Part shown: piece by piece, positions 37,762 to 46,169 of the stretch | Layout: the number at the start of each line of letters is the position of its first letter | Numbering within the stretch: the stretch's first letter is position 1 | Assembly: GCA_040386775.1 (NCBI GenBank) | Contig: JAZKEU010000016.1 | Span: 13,801-77,800 of the forward strand | Source of the DNA: Bdellovibrionota bacterium | GTDB taxonomy: Bacteria; Bdellovibrionota; Bdellovibrionia; Bdellovibrionales; JAEYZS01 | DNA length: 64,000 nt | Direction of reading: 5' to 3' | Position numbers and translations under genes: made by a program | Notes under the pieces: generated by a model | Told to the model about the DNA's origin: nothing | Databases searched by the model: none | What the model saw: only the letters and a program-made list of their open reading frames with translations

Positions 37762-38220
37762 ATGACACAAGATATGTACTTCGAAAAAATTCAGAACTTC
37801 CTTGAGACAAAACCCGCAAGCCACAAACTCATGAGCTATCTCAACTCGAGCGCTGAAATTGGAATCAAGATTGGAAATAATCTTGATTGCTCATATTTTA
37901 AACAAGACGGTAAGGCAAAATTAGAAAAGCGCACTCCGAAATCCCCTGATGTGGTATTCAATTTTACCCCAGAAGCCGCCGAAACCCTTCTTAAAACCGA
38001 AGGGATCGATCTAGGTGATCTTGTGGTGGATGTTGTGAAGCTCTACCTGGCTGGAGTTGTTAGTATCCATCTGGCGGGGTCAATCCCTCTTCTTCTATTT
38101 CGGGGTTACGTCCAAATTCTAAAAGCTTCTCGCGCGCAGCTTCTGGTACTTTTAAAAGATCGCGGATTAGGTAACTTGTCGATCCTCTCACTAATTCAGA
38201 AGCTAAAATCTCCGAAGTAG
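37762..38220 (+). CDS. SCP2-like sterol/lipid-carrier domain protein
   Basis: The 152-residue protein resembles the SCP2 fold: KIGNNLDCSYFKQDGKAKLEKR, PDVVFNFTPEAAETLL and a C-terminal GVVSIHLAGSIPLLLFRGYVQ helix. Proteins of this type bind hydrophobic ligands. The last 161 nt overlap the end of the convergent gene at 38060, an unusually long antisense overlap. The SCP2-like C-terminus reads naturally to the stop, so I do not regard it as spurious. Confidence 0.65.
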   Translation: MTQDMYFEKIQNFLETKPASHKLMSYLNSSAEIGIKIGNNLDCSYFKQDGKAKLEKRTPKSPDVVFNFTPEAAETLLKTEGIDLGDLVVDVVKLYLAGVVSIHLAGSIPLLLFRGYVQILKASRAQLLVLLKDRGLGNLSILSLIQKLKSPK

Positions 38221-38866
38221 ATCCCGGAAAGTTTCCATTCTCTAGAGCCCTCAAGATTCCATGAAGTTCACTTTTGTAATAAGAGAGAATCAAATAATCT
38301 TTTGGACCTTTGACTGTAATGTCCAGGGTTAAAAACAAATCTTTGATTTCATAAAATGCTTCGATTTGAGTGAAGCGATATCTCGAAGGCTCTGTTGTTT
38401 TCGCAGGATCAATTGTTACTTTGTACAATCCCTCTTTTACTTTTTCTGTATGGGCCTGCAAACCTAAAAGCTTAGAAACTTTTTTTATCGCTTGCGAAAT
38501 CGCTAAGCGTGCAATCCAGTCGGCATACATGTATTTGATACCGCTGATGTCTTTTTCTATGACTTTTATATTCGCAAATTCGTACGCTTCGTTGTCTGTC
38601 ACTTCGAGATAAATTTTGGCTGGATTGCGTTCGCTAGCTTCAGGCTTCGGAGCTTCTTGAAGTAAAATTCTAAAGTAATCCAAGTACCCGCTCTCGTCGT
38701 AAAGTTTCTGATATTCAAGGACATCACCTTTGAATCCCACATGAGCGAGCCACTTTCCGAGTATCGTATCAAAATCTGTTTTCTCTAATTGAGATTGGCT
38801 TGTTGATGATAAAAATATTATAGATATAAATCCCAAACAAACTATGGAAAGCAAAACCTTCTTCAA
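38060..38866 (-). CDS. Secreted protein of unknown function
   Basis: The protein has a signal peptide (KKVLLSIVCLGFISIIFLSS) and about 268 residues in total. No family is recognised. The middle has alternating beta-type strands (EAFYEIKDLFLTLDITVKG). The start is uncertain: GGGGGGA lies 4 to 7 nt before a GTG (38869) and a TTG (38866); a TTG at 38881 would place the Shine-Dalgarno inside the gene. The last 54 codons overlap the convergent SCP2-like gene. Confidence 0.7.
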   Translation of the reverse strand: MKKVLLSIVCLGFISIIFLSSTSQSQLEKTDFDTILGKWLAHVGFKGDVLEYQKLYDESGYLDYFRILLQEAPKPEASERNPAKIYLEVTDNEAYEFANIKVIEKDISGIKYMYADWIARLAISQAIKKVSKLLGLQAHTEKVKEGLYKVTIDPAKTTEPSRYRFTQIEAFYEIKDLFLTLDITVKGPKDYLILSYYKSELHGILRALENGNFPGSTSEILASELVRGSTSYLIRDLLKVPEAAREKLLEFGRNPEIEEEGLTPPDGY

Positions 38867-38887
38867 CACACGTCCCCCCAAAAAGAA

Positions 38888-40513
38888 CTATTTCTTCCAC
38901 GAGAGCTCAAAGCTTTCGTGTTTGCGTACATCTGCGATATTAAGCTGACGCTCTTCCTCGCTCCAATCTAATTTTTGCTGGAAGATTTGTGACAATCGCT
39001 CGAGATGCTTAAAACCATGATCCTTCTCCGCCAAGAATAGTGGTACCCGCCTTAGATAAAAATCCAATAGTTTTCCACACATAGACTCATTTGATGCGAA
39101 GTGCGCTTCCATTTCCCAAACCGAGGTTTGCGCTGGACTATAGTACTGACTCACAATATCAAACGCCTCTGAACCATGACGGTCTAAAAGTATTTGGATC
39201 TCGTTTTTCGAGAAATGAGTCTTGGAAGTGAGTTCATCGAGTTTACTTTGGGCTTCTTTAAAACTTTCTGCAGTCACTTTTGGATTGAGAGCGACCTTAG
39301 TATTTCCGGTTTTAAATTTCTTTCGATCAGCTTTTGAATAATTTTTTAAGAATTTTTCTACAGTTTGTTCGGCCATTTTTCTATATGTCGTGTATTTTCC
39401 GCCAGCAACGAAGGTGATATTGCGTGGATCTTCTAAAATCACATGTTCGCGACTCGTTTTACTTTCTGTTTCCGATCCATCATGTACCAAGGGCCTTACT
39501 CCTGCATAAGATGCCAGGATGTCTTCTTTTCTGATGGCACCAGGAAAGTATTCTTCTACTACTTTTAAAAGATAATCGACGTCGGCTTTTGTTGAGTGAA
39601 CTGTTGATGGATTATCTTTGAAATCTGTATCGGTAGTTCCGATGATGATCATTTCGTGTCTAGGTATTCCGAATACGATTCTTTTTTCTCCTTCCGTTGC
39701 CATCACCATAGCACACGGAAGTGGCAAGCGATCCTTACTGAGCGTAATGTGAATTCCTTTTGATGGGCGAAGAAGTTTTTTCCACGTTTTCAACAGACTT
39801 TCCCCCAAGATATCTGTCCATGGACCGACCGTCGAAACAAAATGTTTCCCCTTGAGAGTGAATTTTTGCCCGGAGAGAACATCTTCGCAATCCAACGCCG
39901 TCACTTTTTCGTTCGTCATTTTTGCGCCAACGGCCTTCACGTAACTGATTTGATCCGCTCCTAAGCGCTTTGCAGATCTTAAGGTTTCAATTACAAGTCT
40001 ATCGTCGTCCATGTATGCATCTGAATAAACAAAAGAACCCATCAGATTTTTGGGCTGTAGGATTGGAATTCTTCCAACAGATTTTTTGGCAGAAAGTCTT
40101 TCGTGAAGTTTTGGCGCGCGAAAAAGTGAAAGGGCATCATAGAGCCACATGCCGAGGCCCATTTTATTCATACCCACTCTGCTCCCCTTGTAAAGTGGAA
40201 GTAGAAATCTCAAAGGATGAACCATGTGCGGTGCAATTTTAAAAAGAAGCGCTCTCTCTGAGAGAGCCTCGAAGACCAAATGGAATTCCATATTTTCTAA
40301 ATAACGAATTCCACCATGAATGAGTTTGGATGATCTTGAACTTGTTCCGGAAGCAAAGTCAGAAGCTTCTACGAGGGCTACTCTCATTCCACGGCTAGCA
40401 GCATCTCTTGCGACACCTGCGCCCGTGATTCCGCCACCGATGATCACCACATCATATTCTGTTTCGGACATTTTTTTGATGATTTGTTTGCGATCTAAAA
40501 AAGAAAAACTCAT
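38888..40513 (-). CDS. glpD: Aerobic glycerol-3-phosphate dehydrogenase
   Basis: The 541-residue FAD enzyme has the dinucleotide motif VVIIGGGITGAGVARDAASR, then SSRSSKLIHGGIRYLE, and a late FVAGGKYTTYRKMAE segment, all typical of GlpD/GlpA. It oxidises sn-glycerol-3-phosphate to dihydroxyacetone phosphate and passes electrons to quinones at the inner membrane. A GTG nine bases upstream is possible; the ATG is chosen. No glpF, glpK or glpR lies nearby. Confidence 0.95.
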   Translation of the reverse strand: MSFSFLDRKQIIKKMSETEYDVVIIGGGITGAGVARDAASRGMRVALVEASDFASGTSSRSSKLIHGGIRYLENMEFHLVFEALSERALLFKIAPHMVHPLRFLLPLYKGSRVGMNKMGLGMWLYDALSLFRAPKLHERLSAKKSVGRIPILQPKNLMGSFVYSDAYMDDDRLVIETLRSAKRLGADQISYVKAVGAKMTNEKVTALDCEDVLSGQKFTLKGKHFVSTVGPWTDILGESLLKTWKKLLRPSKGIHITLSKDRLPLPCAMVMATEGEKRIVFGIPRHEMIIIGTTDTDFKDNPSTVHSTKADVDYLLKVVEEYFPGAIRKEDILASYAGVRPLVHDGSETESKTSREHVILEDPRNITFVAGGKYTTYRKMAEQTVEKFLKNYSKADRKKFKTGNTKVALNPKVTAESFKEAQSKLDELTSKTHFSKNEIQILLDRHGSEAFDIVSQYYSPAQTSVWEMEAHFASNESMCGKLLDFYLRRVPLFLAEKDHGFKHLERLSQIFQQKLDWSEEERQLNIADVRKHESFELSWKK

Positions 40514-40532
40514 TTTAACCACCGGTTATTTT

Positions 40533-40991
40533 TCAAACGATTTTTGTCGTGTAAACTTCTAAGTAATTTTTTGTTTGATTGGCTATTTTAAATGGCAACT
40601 GCACCTTTTCATCGAGACTATCAAAAATAGAATCTTTATTAAAGAGTACCCTTTGTAAATGCTTATCTCTGCCATACTTATAAGCAAAATCCAAAAGCTT
40701 CAATCCTGTTTCTTGATCTGTGTAAGATAGATATTCAATCCAAAGTGTTTGCGTAAGAGATTCCATAAAGAGAATAGGCTGAGCTAAAAAATATGCTTTG
40801 AGAGCTTCTTTCTCGTCGTACATGCCAATGCACCAACCGGTTTTTAGGTAATGCTCAAGAGATTCAGGTCTCCAGGCCGCCTTCCATACCAAATTCATGC
40901 GTTCGATCTCGTCGAGATTTTTAATCTTGGATTCTTCGAGGTTTGTGATCTCTTCGAGATTTTGAATGGTGAGGACTTTAAAATTTGACAT
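40533..40991 (-). CDS. Possible GNAT-like protein, function unknown
   Basis: The 152-residue protein has the layout of a degenerate N-acetyltransferase: GWCIGMYDEKEALKAYFLAQ could be beta-2/beta-3 and WIEYLSYTDQETGLKLLDFA a beta-4 to alpha-3 region. The acetyl-CoA loop R/QxxGxG/A is not evident, so activity is doubtful. It lies about 20 nt upstream of glpD on the same strand and is probably co-transcribed with it. Confidence 0.6.
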   Translation of the reverse strand: MSNFKVLTIQNLEEITNLEESKIKNLDEIERMNLVWKAAWRPESLEHYLKTGWCIGMYDEKEALKAYFLAQPILFMESLTQTLWIEYLSYTDQETGLKLLDFAYKYGRDKHLQRVLFNKDSIFDSLDEKVQLPFKIANQTKNYLEVYTTKIV

Positions 40992-41020
40992 GTATATAGA
41001 GGAATATATAGCTTCTTAGT

Positions 41021-41782
41021 ATGCAGTACAAAGATTTTTCAGATGAGACTTGGAGTTTTATTACGAGGCAAATAGATGATGCCGTGAAGGCCCCGGGCCC
41101 TCATTATGCAGCCTTTGATGCCGACGGCACCCTTTGGGACAACGACGCGGGCAATGCCTTCTTTGACTATGAAATTGATAATCAACTTGTACCGCTACCG
41201 CCGGAACCCTGGAAACATGTTTATGCCGTGAAAGAACAAGATCCCAAGAAGGCTTTCTTATGGCTTGCGCAAATTCATAAGGGCGTTCCCATCACGACTG
41301 TCCGTCAGTGGGCGCAAGATTCCTTGAGCAATCGAAATGGTATTCCGTGCTTTCCTGCAATTAAAAAACTGATCGAATATCTGCGATCAAAAAATGTTCA
41401 GGTCTTTGTAGTTACGGCTTCCGTAAAATGGGCCGTGGAGCCTTGTGTGGCTCAACTCAATATTCCTTTTGAAAATGTTTTGGGAATTCAAACCAAGATC
41501 ATCGATGGTGTGTGCTCAGATATTCAAGAAGGACACATTACTTACCGCGAAGGCAAAGCTCACGCGATACTAGAAAAAACCAACAACATTAGACCCATTT
41601 TGGCTTGCGGAAACACCATGGGAGATTATTGGCTCTTAGACATTGCAACTCACGTGCAACTTGCTGTGAGAACAGAAAGCCATGATGTCGCATTTAAAGA
41701 CAAAAATATTCTGAATCAAGAAAAAGCTCTCTACCACGAAGCCATCCAAAGAAAATGGCTAACTCATAATTTCTTAGGCTAA
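41021..41782 (+). CDS. HAD-superfamily phosphatase (PSP-like)
   Basis: The 253-residue cytoplasmic enzyme has HAD motif I FDADGTLWDND (nucleophile D33, acid D35), motif II VVTAS, and motif IV CGNTMGDYWLL. The long insertion after motif I is a C1-type cap as in phosphoserine phosphatase relatives. The substrate is not certain; serB function is possible but specificity residues cannot be assigned. It is divergent from the GNAT-like gene, with a 29-bp gap. Confidence 0.85.
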   Translation: MQYKDFSDETWSFITRQIDDAVKAPGPHYAAFDADGTLWDNDAGNAFFDYEIDNQLVPLPPEPWKHVYAVKEQDPKKAFLWLAQIHKGVPITTVRQWAQDSLSNRNGIPCFPAIKKLIEYLRSKNVQVFVVTASVKWAVEPCVAQLNIPFENVLGIQTKIIDGVCSDIQEGHITYREGKAHAILEKTNNIRPILACGNTMGDYWLLDIATHVQLAVRTESHDVAFKDKNILNQEKALYHEAIQRKWLTHNFLG

Positions 41783-41824
41783 AAAGGTACCCCTTAGTTT
41801 TTCGTACTGGTACTGCGTCAAATT

Positions 41825-43141
41825 TTAGCTCATCGCCTTTTCGATATCGGCGACTTCTTTTGGCGCGAGGAGTGTTAGATTCTCGTAGCCTTTTTTCGTA
41901 ACCAAAATATTATCTTCGATACGAACACCCAAACCTCTTAATTCTTTTGGTGCGCCTTCATCATTTTGTGGAACATAAAGCCCGGGCTCAACGGTGAAAA
42001 CCATTCCCGGTTCTAGCTTTCTAGATTTTTTGCCGATTTGGTAGTGGCCGGCATCGTGCACATCCATTCCTAGCCAATGAGAAACTCCATGCATGTAGTA
42101 TTTTTTGTAAGAGAGATCTTTGATTAATTTTTCTTTTTTGCCTTTAAGAAGTTTCAGATCGATCATTGCTTCTGTTAGCATCTCGATTGTTTTTTCCTGC
42201 ATAGCACTGAATTCCATTCCCGGTTTCACCATGGAAATAATGTGCTTATTCACCTTCAATACGTGTTCGTAGAATTCTTTTTGGATCTTTGAGAACTTAC
42301 CACTAACAGGGAAAGATCTTGTGATGTCGCCAGAGAAATAATTGTACTCGGCACCAGCATCGATCAAAATGATATCGCCTTTTTTGCATTCTTCATCGTT
42401 AAAAACATAATGAAGAGTGGTTGCGTTTTTTCCACTCGCGACAATGGCGTTGTAGCCCTGTCTTGCTGCCAATTGATTTTTAAATTGGAATTGAATGTAA
42501 CCTTCAATTTGTCTTTCATTCATCCCTGGCTTTGTGAACTTCATCGTTTCTTTGTGAGCTTTCGCCGTGATCTCGCAAGCCTTTCTTTGCCATTCAATTT
42601 CGGTAGCATCTTTGAAAAGTCTAAACTCACCCAAGAGTTCTGAACTATCAAGAACTGGAATATTCCCACGCACTCCTCTACTGTAAACCGTTTTTGCTTT
42701 TTCTAAAGCCCTTAGGAAAATCACATCATGCTTCATGTGCTGCTGAAGTCTAAAGTAAACTTGCTTAACGTCTTTGATCAATTCAGGAAGTTTTTCTTCT
42801 AATGTATCAATCAAGTAAACTTCGTCGATACCGAAATATTTTTTTGCACCCTCTGGTCCATAACGAAAACCATCCCAAGTTTCTCTGAGCTCATCTTTTG
42901 GACGTACAAATAAAATTGTTTCTGGTTTTTGGCCGGGTCTAAAAACAAATACAGATTTGGGTTCTTCAAAACCCGTCATATAAAAGAAATTTGTATCTTG
43001 ACGGTATTCATATTCAGCATCGTGGTTTCTTAAAAACTCCGGATTCGAAAAAATCACCATGGCAGAATCCTGCATATACTTGCCGATTCTTTCTCTTCTC
43101 TTCTTAAAAATACTCACATCAAATTGTGGCGTCCTAGACAA
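41825..43141 (-). CDS. pepP: Xaa-Pro aminopeptidase (M24B)
   Basis: The 438-residue enzyme has an N-terminal AMP_N domain (FFYMTGFEEPKSVFVFRPG) and a pita-bread M24 domain. Metal ligands lie in ILIDAGAEYNYFSGDITRSFPV (two Asp), HGVSHWLGMDVHDAG (His), FTVEPGLYV (Glu) and VRIEDN (Glu). It removes N-terminal residues preceding proline. The start is TTG, supported by GAGGAG about 7 nt upstream. A REP pair lies immediately upstream of that ribosome-binding site. Confidence 0.93.
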   Translation of the reverse strand: MSRTPQFDVSIFKKRRERIGKYMQDSAMVIFSNPEFLRNHDAEYEYRQDTNFFYMTGFEEPKSVFVFRPGQKPETILFVRPKDELRETWDGFRYGPEGAKKYFGIDEVYLIDTLEEKLPELIKDVKQVYFRLQQHMKHDVIFLRALEKAKTVYSRGVRGNIPVLDSSELLGEFRLFKDATEIEWQRKACEITAKAHKETMKFTKPGMNERQIEGYIQFQFKNQLAARQGYNAIVASGKNATTLHYVFNDEECKKGDIILIDAGAEYNYFSGDITRSFPVSGKFSKIQKEFYEHVLKVNKHIISMVKPGMEFSAMQEKTIEMLTEAMIDLKLLKGKKEKLIKDLSYKKYYMHGVSHWLGMDVHDAGHYQIGKKSRKLEPGMVFTVEPGLYVPQNDEGAPKELRGLGVRIEDNILVTKKGYENLTLLAPKEVADIEKAMS

Positions 43142-43156
43142 GCAAAGCTCCTCTCA

Positions 43157-43230
43157 AAAGGTGAGCCGCACCTTTTGCTCAGAATTGCGTTATTTAACGC
43201 AAAGTTTTGGAAAAGGTGCGGCTCACCTTT
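43157..43230. repeat. REP inverted pair (copies A and B) without internal gene
   Basis: Copy A (43157-43177, minus orientation) and copy B (about 43195-43230, plus orientation) both contain the core GGTGCGGCTCACC inside an 8-bp stem. Copy A has the ATTCTGA-type arm, copy B the TTTTGG-type arm with AACGCAA. The pair is only 74 bp and has the same outer tips and arm types as the RAYT-bearing pair at 59.7-60.5 kb. Its right edge supplies part of the patatin-like stop codon, and its left edge abuts the pepP ribosome-binding site. Confidence 0.9.
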
Positions 43231-44191
43231 ATAGACCGAATTGTTGGGTGATTTTTTCGGCGGCTTCTTTGCCGGCGCGTTCACCCAATTGAATATATTC
43301 TTTTCTGGATTTAAAGTCCAAGATGTTGTTGGAAATAGGAATTCTGATCGTTTGGTGAACGTATTTTTTGTTCTCGTTTATTGATTTATTGATATTTGAC
43401 CAGAGGATCGCCGTTGATTCATCCACCTTAATTCCTGCCAGTGGGTAATGTGAAGTCACAACATCAACAAGGATAATATAATCCACGCCTCTAAATGCCA
43501 CTTGATCAATAAGGTATTTCGCTTGGAGTGATGAGCTCACCCATCCATTCTTGCTGGTTGTTATAGGCGGTTGACCTAAGCAGTATCCAAGAGTGTCTTT
43601 ATAAGTACCTTTAAAGATCATCAAGCTTTTAAAATTTTTCAAGTTGTCCGTGATACATGAAAAAGGAATTTTTCCGGTTTCAACTTTTGCATCGCCAAAC
43701 ATGGTTTTTAAATAGGGCTCAACTTCTGAAAAAGGTTTTGGTTCTTCAGAGGACAATAATCCTTTTTTAGAAAAATCATCAGGAATCTTTGAAGCTTTCC
43801 ACTCTACATCGTGAGCTTTCCCATTCACAGAATAAAGTGCCCCCATGAGAGCTCCCCACTCTAGACCTGCTATGGTGTGAATAGGAATTTTTGCTTTTTC
43901 AAACTCTCTCAATACTCCAATATAGGCATAAGATCTTGCGCCGCCGGGGCCCAAAACGATTCCGATCTTTGGAACCTTAACGTCAGGAATAGCTGGTGGT
44001 TCTGCGCCCTCGCCGCTTTGATCAGGAATATCTACGCGATTTGGTAAATCTCCCGTGGCAGGAATTGGAAGATTGGTTTGCGATCCTTCTTTTCTTTTTG
44101 TCGCGACAGAGCACGCGATGAGATTAAAACTAATGAGTATTACGAGTAGAATGCTGAATTTATTTTTGCCGGATTTATTTTTTTTGTGCAT
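43229..44191 (-). CDS. Patatin-fold lipoprotein, apparent pseudoenzyme
   Basis: The 320-residue lipoprotein (lipobox LIACS, cysteine 27) carries the patatin oxyanion segment GIVLGPGGARSYAYIGVLREFE and the nucleophile-elbow region. However the elbow reads GLEWG instead of GxSxG, so the catalytic serine is E111. The usual DGG/DGA aspartate loop is also not recognisable (KNGWVSSSL in its place). Phospholipase activity is therefore unlikely; a binding or regulatory role is inferred. ATG at 44191 is chosen because AGGAG precedes it and it yields a normal lipoprotein signal. The start overlaps the end of tlyA by 17 nt, and the stop overlaps a REP element. Confidence 0.85.
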   Translation of the reverse strand: MHKKNKSGKNKFSILLVILISFNLIACSVATKRKEGSQTNLPIPATGDLPNRVDIPDQSGEGAEPPAIPDVKVPKIGIVLGPGGARSYAYIGVLREFEKAKIPIHTIAGLEWGALMGALYSVNGKAHDVEWKASKIPDDFSKKGLLSSEEPKPFSEVEPYLKTMFGDAKVETGKIPFSCITDNLKNFKSLMIFKGTYKDTLGYCLGQPPITTSKNGWVSSSLQAKYLIDQVAFRGVDYIILVDVVTSHYPLAGIKVDESTAILWSNINKSINENKKYVHQTIRIPISNNILDFKSRKEYIQLGERAGKEAAEKITQQFGL

Positions 44192-44957
44192 AAACAAAGA
44201 ACTCCTGGTTGCCGTCTGATCCTGTAATTGGACTTTCAAAGTAGTTTAAGACTGAAAAGCGTGAATCTTCAAATAAAGATTTTATCAAAATTTCCACCCT
44301 TTGGAAGAGAGAAGTGTCTTTCACGACCCCACCCTTACCAAGGTCTTCTTTTGCGACTTCAAATTGGGGCTTTACCAAGAATAGCAGCAATCCGTTTTGT
44401 TTAAGGAAGGGCGCGACATGAGGAACTACAAACTTTAACGAGATAAAAGAAACATCGCACACGATAAGGTCAAATTGGTCATCTAGACCAAAGCTTGCAA
44501 AGAAATTTTTGCCGGACTTATCTTTTTGCGACAGATTCTTAACATGAACGCCTTCATAAACATGAAGCTTGGGATTTGACAGCAGTGAGTGATGGATTTG
44601 TTTATGGCCCACATCAATCCCCACAATTTCCTTTGCTCCGTTTTGCAAAAGGCAATCTGTGAATCCACCTGTAGAAATCCCAATATCTAGAATTCTTAAG
44701 CCCGAAACATGAAGTGCCACTTGAGTGAGCGCACCTTCCATTTTGATTCCGCCCCGAGAAACGTACTTGTTGCTTTGCCCGTTCTCTACGCGAATTGAAT
44801 TTTTAGTTTCTTCATTTATGTCGACTTCAAGATTTGATTTTAGAATTTTTTGATCTTTTAGAAAAACAATGCCTTCTTCAATCGCAGCCTGTGCTTTATT
44901 GCGAGATTCAAAGAATCCCCACTCCACTAAAACTGAATCGATGCGTTTTTTAGACAT
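44175..44957 (-). CDS. tlyA: TlyA-family rRNA 2'-O-methyltransferase
   Basis: The 260-residue protein has an N-terminal S4 RNA-binding domain (RIDSVLVEWGFFESRNKAQA, YVSRGGIKMEGAL) and an FtsJ-like methyltransferase domain with LDIGISTGGFTDCLLQNGA. In mycobacteria TlyA methylates ribosomal cytidines and was once called a haemolysin. Its ATG shares a base with the ispA stop. This xse/ispA/tlyA order is a familiar arrangement. Confidence 0.93.
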   Translation of the reverse strand: MSKKRIDSVLVEWGFFESRNKAQAAIEEGIVFLKDQKILKSNLEVDINEETKNSIRVENGQSNKYVSRGGIKMEGALTQVALHVSGLRILDIGISTGGFTDCLLQNGAKEIVGIDVGHKQIHHSLLSNPKLHVYEGVHVKNLSQKDKSGKNFFASFGLDDQFDLIVCDVSFISLKFVVPHVAPFLKQNGLLLFLVKPQFEVAKEDLGKGGVVKDTSLFQRVEILIKSLFEDSRFSVLNYFESPITGSDGNQEFFVYAQKK

Positions 44958-45895
44958 TATTTTAGTCTTTTAGAGTTGAATTGAGAAAGTGAAGTTAGAA
45001 ATTGTGACGTTTCAAAATTTACTAAAATTTCGAGAGACTTTTTAGTGAGACTTTGTAAAAGTGCTTTGGATTTTTCTAAGCCCAATACTCCCACAAAACT
45101 TCCCAATTCGTGTTTATCTTTATCGAGAATATCATCTGCAATTTGAAAGTTTAAGCCAATGTATCTCGAATATTCCTCGAGAGCCTTGATTTGCTGAGAA
45201 CTCGCCTCGCATAAGATTGCTGAGCCCACAATTGCGGCTCTCATTAATGCGCCTGTTTTATTGATCTGCATTTGGGAAAGCTCTTCAACGCTCACTTTGT
45301 TTTTTTGGGTCGAAAGGTCAACGTATTGACCGCCGATCATTCCGAGAGTTCCCGCACACTCTGCTAAAATATTGATAACTTTTAAAGTATTTTTAGGATT
45401 CGAAGAATTTTCAGACAATACTCTAAAGGCCTCTGTCAAAAGCGCATCCCCTGCGAGGAGCGCTGTTGCCTCCCCGTAAACCTTATGATTTGTAGGTTTT
45501 CCGCGTCTTATGTCGTCGTTATCCATGCAGGGAAGGTCATCATGAATAAGAGAATAAGTGTGAATCATTTCGATAGCTAAGGCTAGCGGCAAAACTTTTT
45601 CGTAATTGCCTTTGTTGGACTGGAATAAGTCAGCAATGGCTAAGCAAAGAACTGGGCGAAATCTTTTTCCCTCACCAGAGAGTGAGTACTTCACCGCTTC
45701 ATAGAAATTTTTTAGTTTGTCTGTGTAATTTATAAATTGAGACTCATCGAAATCAACATGTGCTTTGAGAAGAGAAAGATTTTTTAGTTGATTAGAATAG
45801 TAGCTTGAAAAAAATGAGCTCTGGGAGGATGTTTTTTCGTTTAAAAAATCCTCGAAAGTTTTTTGATATGAAGAGTACTGGCTATCAAAGTTCAA
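44957..45895 (-). CDS. ispA: Farnesyl/geranyl diphosphate synthase
   Basis: The 312-residue enzyme has the first aspartate-rich motif in LIHDDLPCMDNDDIRRGKPT and the second as QIADDILD. It condenses IPP with allylic diphosphates for quinone and undecaprenyl synthesis. The only start giving the expected length is TTG at 45895, and no good Shine-Dalgarno is visible. It follows xseB by 3 nt, so it is coupled to xse expression. Confidence 0.93.
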   Translation of the reverse strand: MNFDSQYSSYQKTFEDFLNEKTSSQSSFFSSYYSNQLKNLSLLKAHVDFDESQFINYTDKLKNFYEAVKYSLSGEGKRFRPVLCLAIADLFQSNKGNYEKVLPLALAIEMIHTYSLIHDDLPCMDNDDIRRGKPTNHKVYGEATALLAGDALLTEAFRVLSENSSNPKNTLKVINILAECAGTLGMIGGQYVDLSTQKNKVSVEELSQMQINKTGALMRAAIVGSAILCEASSQQIKALEEYSRYIGLNFQIADDILDKDKHELGSFVGVLGLEKSKALLQSLTKKSLEILVNFETSQFLTSLSQFNSKRLK

Positions 45896-45898
45896 AGC

Positions 45899-46132
45899 TT
45901 AATCGGCCGACTTGGCTGGACTTTCACTAAAGGGTACAGTTACTGGATTTCCATTTTCGTCTAGACCAGTTAAGATTTTTACTTTTTGCTCAGCCTGACT
46001 CAGATGAGATTGGCACTCTTTTGTCAGTTTAACGCCTTCTTCAAATAACTTTAAAGATTCGTCGAGCTCTAAATCTCCTTGTTCCATTTTTTTTACAATT
46101 TCTTCTAAGCGCTTAAGTTTGTTCTCAAACAT
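45899..46132 (-). CDS. xseB: Exodeoxyribonuclease VII small subunit
   Basis: The 77-residue protein is the all-helical XseB: LKRLEEIVKKMEQGDLELDES, then LKLFEEGVKLTKECQSHL. It assembles with XseA into the nuclease that cuts single-stranded DNA into oligonucleotides. GAGGAAA precedes the ATG. Confidence 0.95.
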   Translation of the reverse strand: MFENKLKRLEEIVKKMEQGDLELDESLKLFEEGVKLTKECQSHLSQAEQKVKILTGLDENGNPVTVPFSESPAKSAD

Positions 46133-46169
46133 ATTTTCCTCACTTACTTTGCTACTGGTATGTTACCAG

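Noticed and set aside
43059-43292. Plus-strand frame spanning the pepP start and the REP pair, with residues FGKGAAHL
   Set aside because: The resemblance to the RAYT C-terminus arises only because both read through the same REP sequence; no start signal and no further similarity.
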